DNA from: Seohaeicola_A nanhaiensis
GTDB lineage: Bacteria > Pseudomonadota > Alphaproteobacteria > Rhodobacterales > Rhodobacteraceae
NCBI RefSeq assembly: GCF_042654245.1
Contig: NZ_JBHSGI010000033.1
Coordinates: forward strand, 310,001 to 374,000
Direction: 5' to 3'
Length of the DNA: 64,000 nt
Shown: positions 61,861 through 64,000 of the stretch, piece by piece
How positions within the stretch are numbered: position 1 is the stretch's first letter
How the letters are laid out: each line of letters opens with the position of its first letter
The notes under the pieces: generated by a model
Databases searched by the model: none
What the model was told of the DNA's origin: nothing
What the model saw: the letters and a program-made list of their open reading frames with translations, nothing else
Program-made: the position numbers and the translations under genes

Positions 61861-62856
61861 ATGACAGTGAAGCAGAAACTCATGGGCGCCGTGGCTGCGG
61901 CCGCGATGATCGCGGGCGCCGCTCCGGCGATGGCCGATATCACGGTGGGCTATTTCCTCGAATGGCCGATGCCCTTCGAATACGCCAAGGTGATGGGCAC
62001 CTATGACGAGGCGCTCGGCACCAAGGTGAATTGGGTCAGCTTCGACACCGGCACCGCCATGAGCGCCGCAATGGCGAGCGGCGACGTGCAGATCAGCGTC
62101 AGCCAGGGCGTACCGCCCTTCGTGGTTGCGACCTCGGCGGGGCAGGACCTGCAGATCATCGACGTGGCCGTGTCCTATTCGGACAACGACAACTGCGTGG
62201 TGGCAAGCGGGCTGGAAATCGACAAGACCAGCGCCAAGGAACTGGCCGGCAAGAAGGTCTCGGTGCCCCTGGGCACCGCCGCGCATTACGGCTTCCTCAA
62301 GCAGATGAACCACTTCGGTGTCGACCTCGCCAGCCTCGAGATCGTCGACATGGCGCCGCCCGACGGCGCGGCGGCCTTCGCCCAGGGCGCGGTCGACATG
62401 TTCTGCGGCTGGGGCGGGGCGCTGCGCCGTGCCAAGGAACATGGCAACGTGCTGCTGACCGGCGCCGAGAAGGAAGACCTGGGCATTCTCGTCTTCGACG
62501 TGACCAGCGCTCCGGCGGCCTTCGTGGCCGAGAACGGCGATCTGGTGGCCAAGTTCCTCAAGGTGACGGCCGATGCCAACGCCATGTGGGCCGACGAAAG
62601 CAAGCGCGCCGAGATGCTGCCGGTGATCGCCAAGGACGCAGGCATGGACGACAAGGCGGCGGAAGAGACGCTGGCCGGCTTCATCTTCCCGACCGTGGAC
62701 GACCAGCTGGGCGCCAAATGGCTCGGCGGCGGGGCGCAGGAGTTCATGAAGGGCGTGGCCGATGTCTTCGTCTCGGCCGGCTCGATCCCCGAGGCCAAGC
62801 CGAGCTATGAAGGCAACGTGAACCTCGGGCCGCTGAAGGCCGCGCAGGGCATGTAA
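61861..62856 (+). CDS. tauA: taurine ABC transporter substrate-binding protein
   Basis: This 331-residue periplasmic protein starts at ATG 61861 (MTVKQKLMGAVAAAAMIAGAAPAMA signal peptide, cleaved about residue 25). The mature sequence DITVGYFLEWPMPFEYAKVMGTYDEALGTKVNWVSFDTGTAMSAAMASGDVQISVSQGVPPFVVATSAGQDL is of the TauA/SsuA group, with the pattern of roseobacter taurine-binding proteins. It is divergent from tpa and followed by tauB, so taurine is the clear ligand candidate. Confidence 0.93.
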   Translation: MTVKQKLMGAVAAAAMIAGAAPAMADITVGYFLEWPMPFEYAKVMGTYDEALGTKVNWVSFDTGTAMSAAMASGDVQISVSQGVPPFVVATSAGQDLQIIDVAVSYSDNDNCVVASGLEIDKTSAKELAGKKVSVPLGTAAHYGFLKQMNHFGVDLASLEIVDMAPPDGAAAFAQGAVDMFCGWGGALRRAKEHGNVLLTGAEKEDLGILVFDVTSAPAAFVAENGDLVAKFLKVTADANAMWADESKRAEMLPVIAKDAGMDDKAAEETLAGFIFPTVDDQLGAKWLGGGAQEFMKGVADVFVSAGSIPEAKPSYEGNVNLGPLKAAQGM

Positions 62857-62902
62857 GCAAGATCGCCGGGCGGGCACGGCCCGTCCGGCCCCATCGGGCG
62901 GT

Positions 62903-62949
62903 CCAAAAGTCTCTGCGAGACTTTTGGCAAAACTTTTTGAAAAGTTTTG
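62903..62949. repeat. double hairpin repeat between tauA and tauB
   Basis: CCAAAAGTCTC-TGC-GAGACTTTTGG (62903-62927, perfect 11-bp stem) is followed immediately by CAAAACTTTT-TG-AAAAGTTTTG (62928-62949, perfect 10-bp stem). I associate this tandem with a repeat dispersed in Rhodobacteraceae genomes. Here it could stabilise tauA mRNA or reduce downstream expression. Confidence 0.8.
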
Positions 62950-62981
62950 CGCCGCGCGAATTTCCCCCCGGAGACGGAACG

Positions 62982-63788
62982 ATGAGCGGACTCGCGATCG
63001 AAAACATTTCCATGCGCTTCGACCTGCCGGGCGGCGCATCGGTGCAGGCGTTGAAGGACGTTTCGCTCTCGCTCGCGGAAGGCGAACTGCTGAGCGTTCT
63101 GGGCCCCTCGGGCTGCGGCAAGACGACCCTGCTGAACATCGTTGCCGGTTTCCTGGCGCCGACCTCGGGGCGGATCGTGCTGAACGGGCACGAGGTCAAG
63201 GGACCGGCGGCGGAACGCGGCATGGTGTTCCAGCAGGGCGCGCTGTTCGAGTGGATGAACGTGCGCGAGAATGTCGGCTTCGGCCCCTCGATGAAAGGGA
63301 TGCCGGCGGGCGAGAAAAAGCAGATCGTCGATCATCTGCTGGATGTCGTCGGGTTGAAGGATTTCAAGGAAAAGGCGGTCTACGAGCTGTCGGGCGGGAT
63401 GCAGCAGCGCGTGGCGCTGGCCCGCTGCCTGGCCAACGATCCCGACGTGATCCTGATGGACGAACCGCTGGGCGCGCTGGACGCGCTGACGCGCGAGAAG
63501 ATGCAAAGCCTGGTGCTGAAGCTCTGGAAAGAGACCGGAAAGACCATCATCCTGATCACCCACTCGGTCGAGGAGGCGCTGCTTCTGGGCGAGCGGCTGC
63601 TGGTGATGGCGCCGCGCCCCGGACGCATCCACAAGGAATATCGCCTGCCCTTTGCCGAGCTTGGCGTCGGCAAGGACCTGCGGCAGGTCAAGAAACACCC
63701 CGAGTTCGCGGCCCGCCGCGAGGAGATCCTGAGCATGATCTGGGACATGGAAGAAGAGATCATGGGCCAGCCGGGCGCGGAGGAGTGA
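62982..63788 (+). CDS. tauB: taurine ABC transporter ATP-binding protein
   Basis: This 268-residue ATPase starts at ATG 62982 (MSGLAIENISMRFDLPGG) after GGAGACGG. Walker A GPSGCGKTT, Q-loop FQQGALFEWMNVREN, signature LSGGMQQRVALARCLAND, Walker B VILMDEPLGALD and H-loop ITHSVEEAL are complete, and the C-terminal MAPRPGRIHKEYRLPF tail is typical of the TauB/SsuB group. It energises uptake through TauA and a permease expected downstream. Confidence 0.94.
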   Translation: MSGLAIENISMRFDLPGGASVQALKDVSLSLAEGELLSVLGPSGCGKTTLLNIVAGFLAPTSGRIVLNGHEVKGPAAERGMVFQQGALFEWMNVRENVGFGPSMKGMPAGEKKQIVDHLLDVVGLKDFKEKAVYELSGGMQQRVALARCLANDPDVILMDEPLGALDALTREKMQSLVLKLWKETGKTIILITHSVEEALLLGERLLVMAPRPGRIHKEYRLPFAELGVGKDLRQVKKHPEFAARREEILSMIWDMEEEIMGQPGAEE

Positions 63789-63792
63789 GACG

Positions 63793-64000
63793 ATGATTAT
63801 CAGCGATCTCGGCCACGAACTGGCGCAACTGGGTCTGGGACTGCTGCGCGCCGCACCGTTCCTGATCGGATATGTCGTGCTGATACTGCTGCTGGCGCTG
63901 GTCTGGCGGCTGGTCAAACGCATGCTCACGCCGCGGCACGATTTCACCTCGCTCAAGACCGTGACCTTCGGCGACGAAAGCGCGGTGGTCTCGAACACCG
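63793..64000 (+). CDS. membrane protein, 5' fragment (position suggests the permease TauC, N-terminus atypical)
   Basis: A frame opening at ATG 63793, 4 bp after tauB, runs to the right edge (69 residues). It has one membrane helix (about 17-43, LLRAAPFLIGYVVLILLLALVWRLV) then a polar stretch LTPRHDFTSLKTVTFGDESAVVSNT. Gene order predicts the TauC permease, yet this N-terminus does not show the usual short cytoplasmic leader and first-helix pattern of TauC, and looks more like a small membrane protein such as DUF350. The rest lies outside the window, so I leave it unnamed. Confidence 0.6.
   Translation, partial: MIISDLGHELAQLGLGLLRAAPFLIGYVVLILLLALVWRLVKRMLTPRHDFTSLKTVTFGDESAVVSNT

Overview
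The window is GC-rich, densely packed chromosomal DNA from an alphaproteobacterium. Three tripartite TRAP transporters, several acyl-CoA catabolic operons, a complete taurine/sulfoacetaldehyde pathway with a SoeABC-type sulfite dehydrogenase, and small inverted repeats of a kind I associate with the group (a GAGGTATTT-type hairpin and a CCAAAAGTCTC/CAAAACTTTT double hairpin) point to the Rhodobacteraceae (Roseobacter group). Genus and species cannot be fixed from the sequence alone. I saw no rRNA, tRNA, CRISPR array, insertion sequence or prophage.

Region 1 (1-15.3 kb): a CoA-thioester module around an IclR regulator. On the minus strand lie acyl-CoA dehydrogenase - CoA-transferase - CaiB/BaiF protein - MFS transporter, a TRAP importer (Q-M-P), and CaiB/BaiF CoA-transferase - MaoC hydratase - CitE-type lyase. 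An HTD2-type dehydratase, a VOC protein, an FMN reductase, an OmpA-type lipoprotein and an Ada-like protein lie at the left end. A repeated TTGTTC-N8-AGAC motif sits in front of all three minus-strand operons and of the iclR gene, which suggests a single regulon for uptake and CoA-dependent cleavage of a small branched dicarboxylate such as itaconate, mesaconate or citramalate.

Region 2 (15.3-33.1 kb): an enoyl-CoA hydratase and a TetR regulator face a long plus-strand array. It runs TRAP P-M-Q, aminoglycoside-phosphotransferase-like kinase, small protein, acyl-CoA ligase, acyl-CoA dehydrogenase, a lipocalin-like protein, then a ribose-type ABC importer and an SDR. Two oddities stand out: an ABC permease fused to an SMP-30-type beta-propeller, and a second SMP-30-like gene cut by an in-frame TAA.

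Region 3 (33.2-45.7 kb): a third TRAP system with a zinc alcohol dehydrogenase, then housekeeping genes: nth, a PfkB kinase, a GNAT protein, an FAD oxidoreductase divergent from mnmD, an EamA transporter, a soluble lytic transglycosylase and dapA.

Region 4 (45.7-64 kb): sulfonate metabolism. tauAB import taurine, Tpa makes sulfoacetaldehyde, Xsc converts it to acetyl phosphate and sulfite, Pta makes acetyl-CoA, and a citrate synthase encoded here can feed it into the TCA cycle. SoeABC oxidises the sulfite and a TauE/SafE protein can export anions. TauR (MocR family) is encoded here, and CTGGAC-type direct repeats lie before xsc, tpa and tauR. A less GC-rich block carrying a DUF262/DUF1524 (GmrSD-like) gene broken by an in-frame TAG separates tauR from tpa.
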